This document shows, one piece after another, positions 1 to 7,260 of a stretch of DNA of 64,000 bases. Position numbers and translations under genes: made by a program. Numbering within the stretch: position 1 is the first letter of the stretch; each line of letters opens with the position of its first letter. The notes below the pieces were generated by a model. The model did not search any database, had not been told where the DNA came from, and saw nothing but the letters and a program-made list of their open reading frames with translations. The stretch comes from Microbacterium testaceum (lineage in GTDB: Bacteria; Actinomycetota; Actinomycetes; Actinomycetales; Microbacteriaceae). Location: assembly GCF_003075375.1 (NCBI RefSeq), contig NZ_QDFT01000016.1, forward strand, positions 1 through 64,000, written 5' to 3'.

Positions 1-58
1 GTCCTGGTTGCTGGCCGTTCCGGCCACGTACGTGGCCGGAACGGCCAGCAACCAGGAC
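1..58. repeat. Perfect 58-bp palindrome at the window edge
   Basis: Bases 1-29 are the exact reverse complement of 30-58 with no loop and no mismatch. The centre (20-39) could be natural coding sequence for PATYVAG of MenE, but the outer part replaces the expected MenE codons by a mirror image. A fold-back at a contig end is the simplest reading. Confidence 0.9.
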
Positions 59-300
59 CCCTCGCCGATGCGGGCGGCCGTGGCGTAGGCGCTGGCGATG
101 AGGGCGTTGCGCGAGATCGCGACCGACTTGGGCACACCGGTCGAGCCCGAGGTGGTCACGACGACGGCCGTCCCGGCGGGGGCATCGCCGGGCAGGTCCG
201 CCCCGCCCAGGGCGACGGCGGGTCCCGCCCCCAGGACCGCCGCGCGCAACGCCCGCACGACGTCGCGCGGATCGCCGGATGCCGGCGGCTCGAGCCTCAC
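1..300 (-). CDS. menE: o-Succinylbenzoate-CoA ligase (MenE), N-terminal fragment
   Basis: Acyl-adenylate-forming ligase that activates o-succinylbenzoate to its CoA ester in menaquinone synthesis. The first ~100 residues are present, reading from a GTG at 300 that lies 16 bases after the menB stop. The AMP-binding P-loop is visible as VVTTSGSTGVPKSV, followed by a Ser-rich helix and the stretch LLAVPATYVAG, which fits the family (LPxHYVAG). Directly downstream of menB in the same orientation, so probably cotranscribed. The gene runs off the window at base 1, and its last codons fall in the perfect palindrome of bases 1-58; the residues after VAG (TASNQD) do not look like MenE and are probably artefact. 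Confidence 0.85.
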   Translation of the reverse strand, partial: MRLEPPASGDPRDVVRALRAAVLGAGPAVALGGADLPGDAPAGTAVVVTTSGSTGVPKSVAISRNALIASAYATAARIGEGSWLLAVPATYVAGTASNQD

Positions 301-316
301 GCGCTCGGTCCGACGC

Positions 317-1219
317 TCAGTAGTGCCACGGCACGCCCGACCAGTCGGGGTCGCGCTTCTCGAGGAAGGAGTCGCGCCCCTCGGCGGCCTCGTCGGTGCC
401 GTACGCCAGACGCGTCGCCTCCCCCGCGAACAGCTGCTGACCGACCAGGCCGTCGTCGACGGCGTTGAAGGCGTACTTGAGCATGCGGATCGCCGTCGGC
501 GACTTGGTCAGGATGGTCCGGGCCATCGCCAGGGCTTCGCGTTCGAGCTCGGCGTGCGGGACGACGCGATTGACCGCACCCATCTCGTAGGCGCGGTCGG
601 CGGAGTACTCCTCGGCGAGGAAGAAGATCTCGCGCGCGAACTTCTGCCCGATCTGCCGTGCGAAGTAGGCGGAACCGTAGCCGGCGTCGAAGGAGCCGAC
701 GTCGGCATCCGTCTGCTTGAAGCGACCGTGTTCGCGGCTGGCGATCGACAGGTCGCACACCACGTTCAGCGAGTGGCCGCCGCCCGCCGCCCACCCGGGG
801 ACGACCGCGATGACCACCTTCGGCATGAAGCGGATGAGACGCTGGACCTCGAGGATGTGCAGGCGTCCCGCGCGGCCCGGATCGTGGACCGTCGCCTCGT
901 CGGTCGAGTACTTGTACCCGTCGCGACCGCGGATGCGCTGATCGCCGCCCGAGCAGAACGCCCAGCCGCCGTCCTTCGCGCTCGGTCCGTTGCCCGTGAG
1001 CAGGACGACGCCGATGCGGTGGTCCTGTCGGGCGATGTCGAGGGCGCGGTACAGCTCGTCGACCGTGTGGGGCCGGAAGGCGTTGCGCACCTCGGGCCGG
1101 TCGAAGGCGATACGGGCGATGCGTCCGTCGTGGGTGACGTGCGCGGTGATGTCGGTGTAGTCGGCGGCGCCGGGCGCCGGCGTCCACTCCGCGGGGTCGA
1201 ACAGCTCGGAGACGGTCAC
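317..1219 (-). CDS. menB: 1,4-Dihydroxy-2-naphthoyl-CoA synthase (MenB)
   Basis: Crotonase-family enzyme closing the naphthoate ring: it converts o-succinylbenzoyl-CoA to 1,4-dihydroxy-2-naphthoyl-CoA in menaquinone synthesis, in the cytosol. The 300-aa length is typical. MenB-specific oxyanion-hole motif GGDQRIRGRDGY is at about residues 91-102, the second conserved block GWAAGGGHSLNVVCDL follows at about 140, then TDADVGSFDAGYGS, and the C-terminus ends in the characteristic RDPDWSGVPWHY. The GTG start at 1219 is six bases after a TAGGCT -10 box on this strand (1226-1231), which suggests a leaderless message. menE follows after 16 bases. Identification is secure. Confidence 0.97.
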   Translation of the reverse strand: MTVSELFDPAEWTPAPGAADYTDITAHVTHDGRIARIAFDRPEVRNAFRPHTVDELYRALDIARQDHRIGVVLLTGNGPSAKDGGWAFCSGGDQRIRGRDGYKYSTDEATVHDPGRAGRLHILEVQRLIRFMPKVVIAVVPGWAAGGGHSLNVVCDLSIASREHGRFKQTDADVGSFDAGYGSAYFARQIGQKFAREIFFLAEEYSADRAYEMGAVNRVVPHAELEREALAMARTILTKSPTAIRMLKYAFNAVDDGLVGQQLFAGEATRLAYGTDEAAEGRDSFLEKRDPDWSGVPWHY

Positions 1220-1225
1220 GTCCTC

Positions 1226-1231
1226 AGCCTA
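1226..1231 (-). promoter_or_regulatory. -10 box of leaderless menB promoter
   Basis: TAGGCT on the minus strand, followed by exactly six bases and the menB GTG. No clear -35 is seen. The same TANNNT-N6-start layout recurs before many genes in this window. Confidence 0.55.
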
Positions 1232-1288
1232 CGCGCGGGCACCGACGCAGGATCGATACGACCGCTGGACGCACCCGGCGCCACCCCG

Positions 1289-1320
1289 TAGCCTGGACGA
1301 CCCCGACGATCGGAGTCCGC
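1289..1320 (+). promoter_or_regulatory. Promoter and leader of small gene copy 1
   Basis: TAGCCT (1289-1294) is followed by a short leader with the block GACGATCGGAGTC, which holds the GGAG ribosome-binding site. The same arrangement, with the same 26 bases between -10 box and ATG, precedes the paralogue at 2429, so promoter and leader were duplicated or conserved together with the coding part. Confidence 0.55.
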
Positions 1321-1500
1321 ATGACGAAGAAAGTGTCGATCCTGGGTCGCATCCGCGAGTACTTCTTCGGAGCCCCCACCCATGACCAGTCCGAGGACGC
1401 GCGCCGCTCGATGAACCACCAGAGCGAGACCGCGCACTACCAGGGCGAGGCCGTCAAGAACTGGACGGGCACCTCGGGCGGAGCGCAGTTCAAGCCGTGA
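1321..1500 (+). CDS. Small basic/acidic protein, paralogue A (59 aa)
   Basis: Function unknown. The 59-aa product starts MTKKVSILGRIREYFFGAP, then a polar stretch THDQSEDARRS and a hydrophilic tail ending GGAQFKP. It is clearly related to the 59-aa product at 2429-2608: both share MTKK.S.L.R.R.Y.FG, H.QSE.AR.S, and equal length. The C-termini differ, with a Gly-rich end in both. No signal peptide or membrane segment; the N-terminal third could be an amphipathic helix. ATG is preceded by GGAGTC at a good distance. The gene ends just before a strong hairpin terminator. It lies between menB and an LLM oxidoreductase gene, with no obvious functional link. Confidence 0.75.
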   Translation: MTKKVSILGRIREYFFGAPTHDQSEDARRSMNHQSETAHYQGEAVKNWTGTSGGAQFKP

Positions 1501-1505
1501 CCGGT

Positions 1506-1532
1506 CGGCGCCCCGGATCCCCCGGGGCGCCG
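1506..1532. terminator. Bidirectional hairpin terminator
   Basis: Perfect 11-bp stem CGGCGCCCCGG / CCGGGGCGCCG with a 5-base loop, followed by TTCG. It sits between the convergent 59-aa gene and the LLM oxidoreductase gene and could serve both. Confidence 0.75.
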
Positions 1533-1537
1533 TTCGA

Positions 1538-2335
1538 TCACGCGTTCTTGCCGTCGCGCCAGCGCAGCCACCGCTCGACGATCGAGTAGTCCCAGTCGGG
1601 ACCCGAGAACCCGAGGGTGAACAGGCGCGTTCCGGCGTCGTAGAGGGCGTCGGCCACGTCTTCGTCGCGGTCCTTCAGCTCGTTCGAGACGACGAGTCCC
1701 GACAGGTCGCGCTGCTCGCTCTCGGCCCACTTCTGGATGACGTCGAACTTGTGGGGCAGTTCGTCCGGCGAGACGAAGCTGTGCCAGATGTCGGCGTGAC
1801 GGGCGACCATGCGCAGCGTCTTCTGCTCGCCCTTGCCGCCGATCATCACGGGGATCTCGCGGGTGGGGGCCGGGTTGAGCTTCGACCAGCGGGCGGCGAC
1901 CCGGTCGAGGTCGGTCGCCAGGGCGTTCAGCCGCGAGCCCGCGGTGCCGAACTCGTAGCCGTATTCGTCGTAGTCGCGCTGGAACCAGCCCGAGCCGGTA
2001 CCGAAGATGAAGCGACCCGTGTCGCCGCCCTTCTTGCTGATGTGGTCGACCGTGCGGGCCATATCGGCCTGCAGGTCGGCGTTGCGGTAGCTGTTGCAGT
2101 TGACCAGGGCGCCGAACTCGACGCGCTCGGTCTGCTCGGCCCACGCCGACAGCATGGTCCACGACTCGAAGTGCTCGCCGTCGGGGTCGCCGTAGAGGGG
2201 GAAGAAGTGGTCCCAGTTGAAGAGGACGTCGACGCCCATCTCTTCGAGACGGAGGACGGCGTCGCGGATGTCGGAGTACTGCACGTGCTGCGGCTGGATC
2301 TGGACGCCGAGACGCACCGGGGTGTCGAAGAGCAT
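1538..2335 (-). CDS. LLM-class flavin/F420-dependent oxidoreductase
   Basis: Bacterial luciferase-like monooxygenase superfamily, 265 aa. Visible family features are the N-terminal beta strand VRLGVQIQPQ, the FNWDHFFPLYGDPD segment, LNALATDLDRV, and PVMIGGKGEQKTLRMVARHADIWH, the conserved cofactor-side block near residue 165. F420 or FMN usage cannot be decided from sequence alone; actinobacterial members of this length usually use F420. ATG at 2335 lies six bases from a TAGGCT -10 box (2342-2347), so the message is probably leaderless. Substrate unknown. Confidence 0.88.
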   Translation of the reverse strand: MLFDTPVRLGVQIQPQHVQYSDIRDAVLRLEEMGVDVLFNWDHFFPLYGDPDGEHFESWTMLSAWAEQTERVEFGALVNCNSYRNADLQADMARTVDHISKKGGDTGRFIFGTGSGWFQRDYDEYGYEFGTAGSRLNALATDLDRVAARWSKLNPAPTREIPVMIGGKGEQKTLRMVARHADIWHSFVSPDELPHKFDVIQKWAESEQRDLSGLVVSNELKDRDEDVADALYDAGTRLFTLGFSGPDWDYSIVERWLRWRDGKNA

Positions 2336-2396
2336 GCGGTCAGCCTATGCCCGCCCCCGTACACCGGGACGGGTGGACGCCTGACGCGATGACACG

Positions 2397-2428
2397 TAGC
2401 GTGGAGAGGCCAGACGATCGGAGTCATC
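2397..2428 (+). promoter_or_regulatory. Promoter and leader of small gene copy 2
   Basis: TAGCGT at 2397-2402, then a 26-base leader containing GACGATCGGAGTC directly before the ATG. It matches the leader of the 1321 gene in layout and in most bases. Confidence 0.55.
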
Positions 2429-2608
2429 ATGACGAAGAAGATGTCGAAGCTGTCGCGAGTGCGCGACTACCTGTTCGGCCCGCGCCGCACGCACGAGCAG
2501 TCCGAGGCCGCGAGGGAATCCCTCGACGCGCAGAAGGATCTCTCCTCCTACACCACCGAACGCCAGACGTTCTGGTTCGGCGGGTTCGGCGGCGGCGGAC
2601 CGCGCTGA
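2429..2608 (+). CDS. Small protein, paralogue B (59 aa)
   Basis: Function unknown; the second member of the pair with 1321-1500. The product begins MTKKMSKLSRVRDYLFGPRR, continues THEQSEAARESLDAQKD and ends in a Gly-rich tail (FWFGGFGGGGPR). The conserved residues cluster in the first 30 positions: MTKK, the R.R.Y.FG core and the H.QSE.AR.S segment. It lies 16 bases before menC, and the -10-like CAGGAT of menC overlaps its end region. No membrane segment or signal peptide. Whether it is made is supported by the conserved leader and equal length, not by any known family. Confidence 0.72.
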   Translation: MTKKMSKLSRVRDYLFGPRRTHEQSEAARESLDAQKDLSSYTTERQTFWFGGFGGGGPR

Positions 2609-2624
2609 GCGGCAGGATGAGGGC

Positions 2625-3626
2625 ATGAGCAGCGCCGCCCTCCCCCCGCTCGCCGACGTCCTCGCCACCGCGCGCGTGGTCTCGTTGCCGCTCGCGGCGC
2701 GGTTCCGCGGCATCCGGGTACGCGAAGCCGTCGTCTTCGAGGGCCCCGAGGGCTGGACCGAGTTCTCACCCTTCGTCGAGTACACGGACGCCGAGGCGTC
2801 GACCTGGCTCGCCGGCGCCCTCGACTACGGGTGGCGCCCCTCGCCCTCCCCGGTGCGCGAGACGGTCGGCGTCAACGCCACGATGCCCGCGGTTGCGGCA
2901 TCCGAGGTCCCCCGAATCCTGGCGCGGTACGACGGATGCCGCACGGTCAAAGTCAAGGTCGCCGAGGCCGGTCAGACCCTCGCCGACGATGTCGCGCGCG
3001 TGCGCGCGGTACGCGAGGCGGTGGGCCCCGAGGGGCGCGTGCGCGTCGACGCCAACGCCGCGTGGAACGTCGACGAGGCCGAGCGCGCGGTCCACGCGCT
3101 GGCGGAGTTCGATCTCGAGTACGTCGAGCAGCCCTGCGCCGAGGTCGACGAGCTCGCCCAGCTGCGCGAGCGCATCGCGTACCTCGACATCCCGGTGGCC
3201 GCCGACGAAAGTGTGCGCAAGGCCGCCGACCCCCTGCGCGTCGCCCGAGCCGGGGCCGCCGACCTGCTGGTGATCAAGGCGCAGCCCCTCGGTGGCGTGC
3301 ACGCCGCGCGCGAGATCGTCGCGCAGGCGGGGCTGCCCGCCGTCGTGTCGAGTGCCCTGGACACCTCGATCGGGCTGTCGATGGGGGTGGCCCTCGCCGC
3401 CTCGCTGCCCGAGCTCGAGTACGACTGCGGTCTCGGCACCGCGTCGCTGCTCACGGCCGACGTCGTGGCATCCCCCCTCCGCGCACACGAGGGGCTGCTG
3501 CGCGTGGAGCGTCCGCGTCCGACGACGGCCGACCTCGACCGGGTCGCCGCCGACGAGGACAGGACGACGTGGTGGCTCGATCGTCTTCGGCGCTGTCACG
3601 CGCTGCTGCAGATCACTCCACGATGA
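2625..3626 (+). CDS. menC: o-Succinylbenzoate synthase (MenC)
   Basis: Enolase-superfamily dehydratase converting SHCHC to o-succinylbenzoate in menaquinone synthesis. 333 aa, the usual length of actinobacterial MenC. Catalytic and metal residues are visible: KVKV at about 109-112, the first metal Asp in DANAAW (142-147), the Glu of VEQPC (~172), the Asp-Glu of AADES (~197) and the Lys of VIKAQP (~222). ATG at 2625 is six bases after CAGGAT, consistent with a leaderless start; an upstream in-frame alternative is not needed. The 3' end overlaps the convergent TetR gene by 14 bases. Works with the menB/menE genes on the other strand. Confidence 0.95.
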   Translation: MSSAALPPLADVLATARVVSLPLAARFRGIRVREAVVFEGPEGWTEFSPFVEYTDAEASTWLAGALDYGWRPSPSPVRETVGVNATMPAVAASEVPRILARYDGCRTVKVKVAEAGQTLADDVARVRAVREAVGPEGRVRVDANAAWNVDEAERAVHALAEFDLEYVEQPCAEVDELAQLRERIAYLDIPVAADESVRKAADPLRVARAGAADLLVIKAQPLGGVHAAREIVAQAGLPAVVSSALDTSIGLSMGVALAASLPELEYDCGLGTASLLTADVVASPLRAHEGLLRVERPRPTTADLDRVAADEDRTTWWLDRLRRCHALLQITPR

Positions 3627-4239
3627 GCCGGACGAGCTGTTCCAGCCGCTCGCCCAGGTGCGCGCGCGACTCGGCGGCCGTCTGACGCGTCATGATCGCG
3701 GTCTCGGCGGTCGCGACCCAGGCCGACAGCAGCACCTCGGTGGCGACGCTCGCGGGGACCCGCAGCGACAGGCCGCGCGCGCGGGCGATGTCCGAGACGA
3801 GCTGCGTGACGCTCTCGGCGAGGGCGGCGTTGGACGACAGGTACGCGGCGGCGAACTCGGGGTTGCGCAGCGCCTGCACCCGGATCTCGGCCCCGAGCAG
3901 GATGTCGAGGCGGTCGTCCCCGGCGATCTCGAGCACCTCCTGCACGAGGTGCAGCACCTCGCCCGTGACGTCGAGGCCCCTGTCCTCGATCGAGGTCACC
4001 CGATCGCGCACGGCGGCGATGGTCGTCTCGGCGGACCGGGCGCACAGCGCGAGGAACAGCTCCTCCTTCGAGGCGAAGTTGGAGTAGAACGCTCCCCGGG
4101 TGAATCCGGCGCGTTCGCACACGGCCTCGACGGAGGCGGCGTCGATGCCGACCTCGGCGAACATCTCGGCGGCGGCATCCATCAGACGCGTGCGCGTGTT
4201 CTCGCGTCGGCGCGACGGCGCGGGTGCGGTGTCGGTCAT
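3613..4239 (-). CDS. TetR/AcrR family transcriptional regulator
   Basis: 208-aa dimeric repressor. The N-terminal TetR helix-turn-helix is clear at about residues 14-60 (TRTRLMDAAAEMFAEVGI ... VCERAGFTRGAFYSNFASKEEL); the C-terminal ligand-binding part is diverse. Divergent from an MmpL-type exporter, and two overlapping dyads lie between the two genes, so it very probably represses the exporter and itself, relieved by an exporter substrate. That role is inference from the arrangement. The 3' end overlaps menC by 14 bases. Confidence 0.93.
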   Translation of the reverse strand: MTDTAPAPSRRRENTRTRLMDAAAEMFAEVGIDAASVEAVCERAGFTRGAFYSNFASKEELFLALCARSAETTIAAVRDRVTSIEDRGLDVTGEVLHLVQEVLEIAGDDRLDILLGAEIRVQALRNPEFAAAYLSSNAALAESVTQLVSDIARARGLSLRVPASVATEVLLSAWVATAETAIMTRQTAAESRAHLGERLEQLVRLIVE

Positions 4240-4294
4240 CCGCGTCCTCCTGTTCCCGGGGGAGATTCAGCTTCGAACTCCCCGTCGGCCACTA

Positions 4295-4330
4295 CGATAC
4301 ATTGATGTATTCGATACGGTGATGTATCGA
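4295..4330. promoter_or_regulatory. Double TetR-type operator with embedded promoter
   Basis: Two direct copies of CGATACNNTGATGTAT start 17 bp apart (4295 and 4312). The first contains the dyad ATACAT-TG-ATGTAT; the second has the arms CGATAC and GTATCG. TTGATG (4302-4307) and TATCGA (4325-4330) are spaced 17 bp and could be the -35 and -10 of the exporter promoter, so bound repressor would cover it. Confidence 0.8.
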
Positions 4331-4356
4331 CCCGTCCGCCGAACGTGGGAGTCACC

Positions 4357-7260
4357 GTGTCGACATTCCTGTACACCCTGGGTCGCTGGTCGTTCCGCCA
4401 CCCGTGGCGCGTCCTGACCGCGTGGCTGCTGGTGCTCGTCCTGGCCGGCGGCGGGGTCGCGCTCCTGGCCAAGGGCACCGACAACACCTTCACGATCCCC
4501 GGCACCGAGTCGCAGGCCGGGCTTGAGATGCTCGAGCGCACCTTCCCCCAGGTCAGCGGGGCGAGCGCCGAGATCGTCGTCGTCGCCGCCGACGGCCGGA
4601 GCGTCCGCGATCAGGATTACCAGCAGGCCATCCAGAAGACGAACACCGACATCACGGCTCTCGACTTCGTCGCCGCGGTCACCGACCCCTACGACGACCG
4701 GATCTCGGGCGGGATCTCGGACGACGACCGCGCGGCCATCGTGCGCATCCAGTTCGACGGCGAGGCCACCGCCGTCCCCCAGGCGACCGAGGACGGCCTC
4801 CGCGAGGCGGCGAGCGCCCTGGGCGCAGCGCTGCCCGCCGGGTCGCAGGCGGTGCTGGGCGGCCAGCTGTTCGCGACCGAGATCCCGGGCGCCTCGCTCA
4901 CCGAGGCTCTCGGCGTCCTGATCGCCGCCCTCGTGCTGATGGTGACGTTCCGATCGTTCCTGGTGGCCGGGATGCCGCTGGCCACCGCGATCCTGGGCGT
5001 CGCCCTGTCGATCGCCCTGATCTTCATCGCCACCGGTTTCGCCACGGTTTCCTCGACCACGCCGCTGCTGGCGGTGATGCTGGGCCTGGCGGTCGGCATC
5101 GACTACGCCCTCTTCATCGTCTCGCGACATCAGGACCAGACCCGGGCGGGCATGGACCCCGAGGAGTCGACCGCGCGCGCCGTCGGCACGGCCGGTTCGG
5201 CCGTGGTCTTCGCCGGGATCACCGTGCTCATCGCCCTCATCGGCCTCGGCTTCGCCGGCATCCCGTTCCTCACGACCATGGGCATCGCCGCCTCGGTCGC
5301 GGTGGCGATCGCCGTGTGCGTCGGGCTGACGCTCACCCCGGCCTTCCTCGGCTTCGCCGGTCACCGCGTGGTCGGCTGGGGCTACAAGAAGAAGGGCGCG
5401 ACGCGCCGTCGTCGCCGCGGCATGTCCGCCCAAGAGGACGCGGACGCCCTGGCCGAGGCTGCCGCGGAGCGCGAGGAGCGTGCCGCCGCGGCCACCGCCC
5501 GCGCGCAGCGCAACGGCCCGGCCAAGCGCTGGGTGGGTCTGGTGACGCGGCATCCCGTCGTCACCACGGTCGCCGTGATCGCGGTGCTCGGCACGACCGC
5601 GATCCCCGCCGCCTCGCTCGCCCTGACGCTTCCGAACGCCGGCCAGCTGCCCGAGGGCGACGAGGCGCGCGTCGCGTACGAACTGACCGACGAGTACTTC
5701 GGCCCCGGCGCCAACGGCCCGCTCATCATGACCGGCACCATCGTCACCAGCAACGATCCGCTGACGCTCATGCAGGACATCGGCGACGAGATCGCCAAGG
5801 TGCCCGGTGTCGCCGAGGTGGCCCTGGCCACCCCCAACGAGACCGCCGACACCGGCATCGTGCAGATCGTGCCCGAGACCGCTCCCGACGACCCGCGCAC
5901 CGCCGACCTGGTGCGCGAGCTCCGCTCGCAAGAGGACCGCCTGTTCGACCAGTTCGGCGTCCGCCTGCTCGTCACCGGCTACACCGCGGTCACGATCGAC
6001 ATCTCCGACCAGTTGGGCGCCGCCCTGCTGCCCTTCGGCCTGTTCGTGGTGGGCCTGTCGCTCGTGCTGCTGATGATCGTGTTCCGCTCGATCTGGGTGC
6101 CGTTGACGGCCGCGGGCGGCTACCTGCTGTCGGTCGCGGCCTCGTTCGGCGTCGTCGCCGCGGTGTTCGAGTGGGGATGGTTCGCCGATGCCCTGCACGT
6201 CGCCAAGGTCGGACCGATCATCAGCTTCATGCCGATCGTGGTGATGGGCGTGCTGTTCGGCCTGGCGATGGACTACCAGGTGTTCCTCGTCTCGCGGATG
6301 CGCGAGGACTTCGTGCACGCCGACCGCGAGGGACGCTCCCCCCGCGAGGTGGCGCTCGGCGCGGTGCGCAGCGGGTTCGCCGCATCCGCCCGCGTGGTCG
6401 TCGCGGCGGCCGTCATCATGTTCGCCGTCTTCGTCGCGTTCGTCCCCGAGGGCGACTCGAGCCTCAAGCCGATCGCCCTCGGGCTGGCCGTCGGTGTCGC
6501 CGTCGACGCGTTCCTCGTGCGCATGACCCTGGTGCCCGCGATCCTCGCGCTGCTGGGGGCGAAGGCGTGGTGGATGCCGCGCTGGCTCGATCGGATCCTG
6601 CCGAAGCTCGACGTCGAGGGCGAGGCCGTCGAGCGCGAGGTGCACCTGGCCGACTGGCCCGCCGAACCCGCGATGGCGATTGCCGCCGACGACCTGGGCA
6701 CCCTGACGGCGACGGATGCCGAGGAGCCGGTGTTCCGCGACGTCTCGCTGCGCCTCGGCTACGGCGGCACGCTGCTGGTCACCGGTGAGACGTCCACCAC
6801 CCGGACGATGCTGCTGGCCCTGTCCGGGCGCCTGTCGAAGATCGAGGGCAAGCTGCGCGTGGACGAACTGCTCGTGCCCGAACGCGCCGGCGCCGTGCGC
6901 GCCCGGGTGGGCGTGGCGCTGCTGGACGACCCGCGCACCGCCGCGGCCGATGTGACGCACGCTGTCGCGGGCGGCTCGCGGATCGTCGTGGTGTGCGACG
7001 TCGACCGCCTCGACGCCGACGCCGCCGCCGATGTCGCCCAGGTCCTCCGCCGTGCGGCGAGCGATCTGCGCGAGCGCCACGACGACGCGGCATCTCCCTT
7101 CACCCTCGTCGTCTCGGCGCGGGACGAACGCCGCGCCCTCGCCCTGCTCGCCGAGGCGCAGCGTCCCGACGTGGCATCCCTCCCCCTCGTCACCCCGCGA
7201 CGCGCCACGCCGTCCGCGCAGCCCGAAACCTACGCCGATCTCTCCGAGGTGTTCGCATGA
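4357..7260 (+). CDS. MmpL-family RND exporter with degenerate NTPase-like tail
   Basis: 967-aa inner-membrane exporter of the MmpL/RND superfamily, which moves lipids or hydrophobic compounds using the proton gradient. Two halves, each with a large periplasmic loop and a group of membrane helices; the proton-relay motifs GIDYALFIVSR and AMDYQVFLVSR are both present. After the last helix (about residue 740) comes a cytosolic tail of over 200 residues with the order of an ABC ATPase (DVSLRLGYGGTLLVTGETSTTRT, then VVVCDVDRLDAD), but the P-loop has no canonical GxGK[ST]. GTG 4357 is chosen because GGGAG lies five bases upstream; GTG 4345 is the longer alternative. TetR operators precede it, and yhgE overlaps its stop. 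Confidence 0.9.
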   Translation: MSTFLYTLGRWSFRHPWRVLTAWLLVLVLAGGGVALLAKGTDNTFTIPGTESQAGLEMLERTFPQVSGASAEIVVVAADGRSVRDQDYQQAIQKTNTDITALDFVAAVTDPYDDRISGGISDDDRAAIVRIQFDGEATAVPQATEDGLREAASALGAALPAGSQAVLGGQLFATEIPGASLTEALGVLIAALVLMVTFRSFLVAGMPLATAILGVALSIALIFIATGFATVSSTTPLLAVMLGLAVGIDYALFIVSRHQDQTRAGMDPEESTARAVGTAGSAVVFAGITVLIALIGLGFAGIPFLTTMGIAASVAVAIAVCVGLTLTPAFLGFAGHRVVGWGYKKKGATRRRRRGMSAQEDADALAEAAAEREERAAAATARAQRNGPAKRWVGLVTRHPVVTTVAVIAVLGTTAIPAASLALTLPNAGQLPEGDEARVAYELTDEYFGPGANGPLIMTGTIVTSNDPLTLMQDIGDEIAKVPGVAEVALATPNETADTGIVQIVPETAPDDPRTADLVRELRSQEDRLFDQFGVRLLVTGYTAVTIDISDQLGAALLPFGLFVVGLSLVLLMIVFRSIWVPLTAAGGYLLSVAASFGVVAAVFEWGWFADALHVAKVGPIISFMPIVVMGVLFGLAMDYQVFLVSRMREDFVHADREGRSPREVALGAVRSGFAASARVVVAAAVIMFAVFVAFVPEGDSSLKPIALGLAVGVAVDAFLVRMTLVPAILALLGAKAWWMPRWLDRILPKLDVEGEAVEREVHLADWPAEPAMAIAADDLGTLTATDAEEPVFRDVSLRLGYGGTLLVTGETSTTRTMLLALSGRLSKIEGKLRVDELLVPERAGAVRARVGVALLDDPRTAAADVTHAVAGGSRIVVVCDVDRLDADAAADVAQVLRRAASDLRERHDDAASPFTLVVSARDERRALALLAEAQRPDVASLPLVTPRRATPSAQPETYADLSEVFA

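Noticed and set aside
4267-7080. A 937-codon open frame antisense to the MmpL gene
   Set aside because: Its product is His/Asp/Arg-rich nonsense of the kind seen opposite GC-rich genes, with no domain, and the plus-strand gene is certain.
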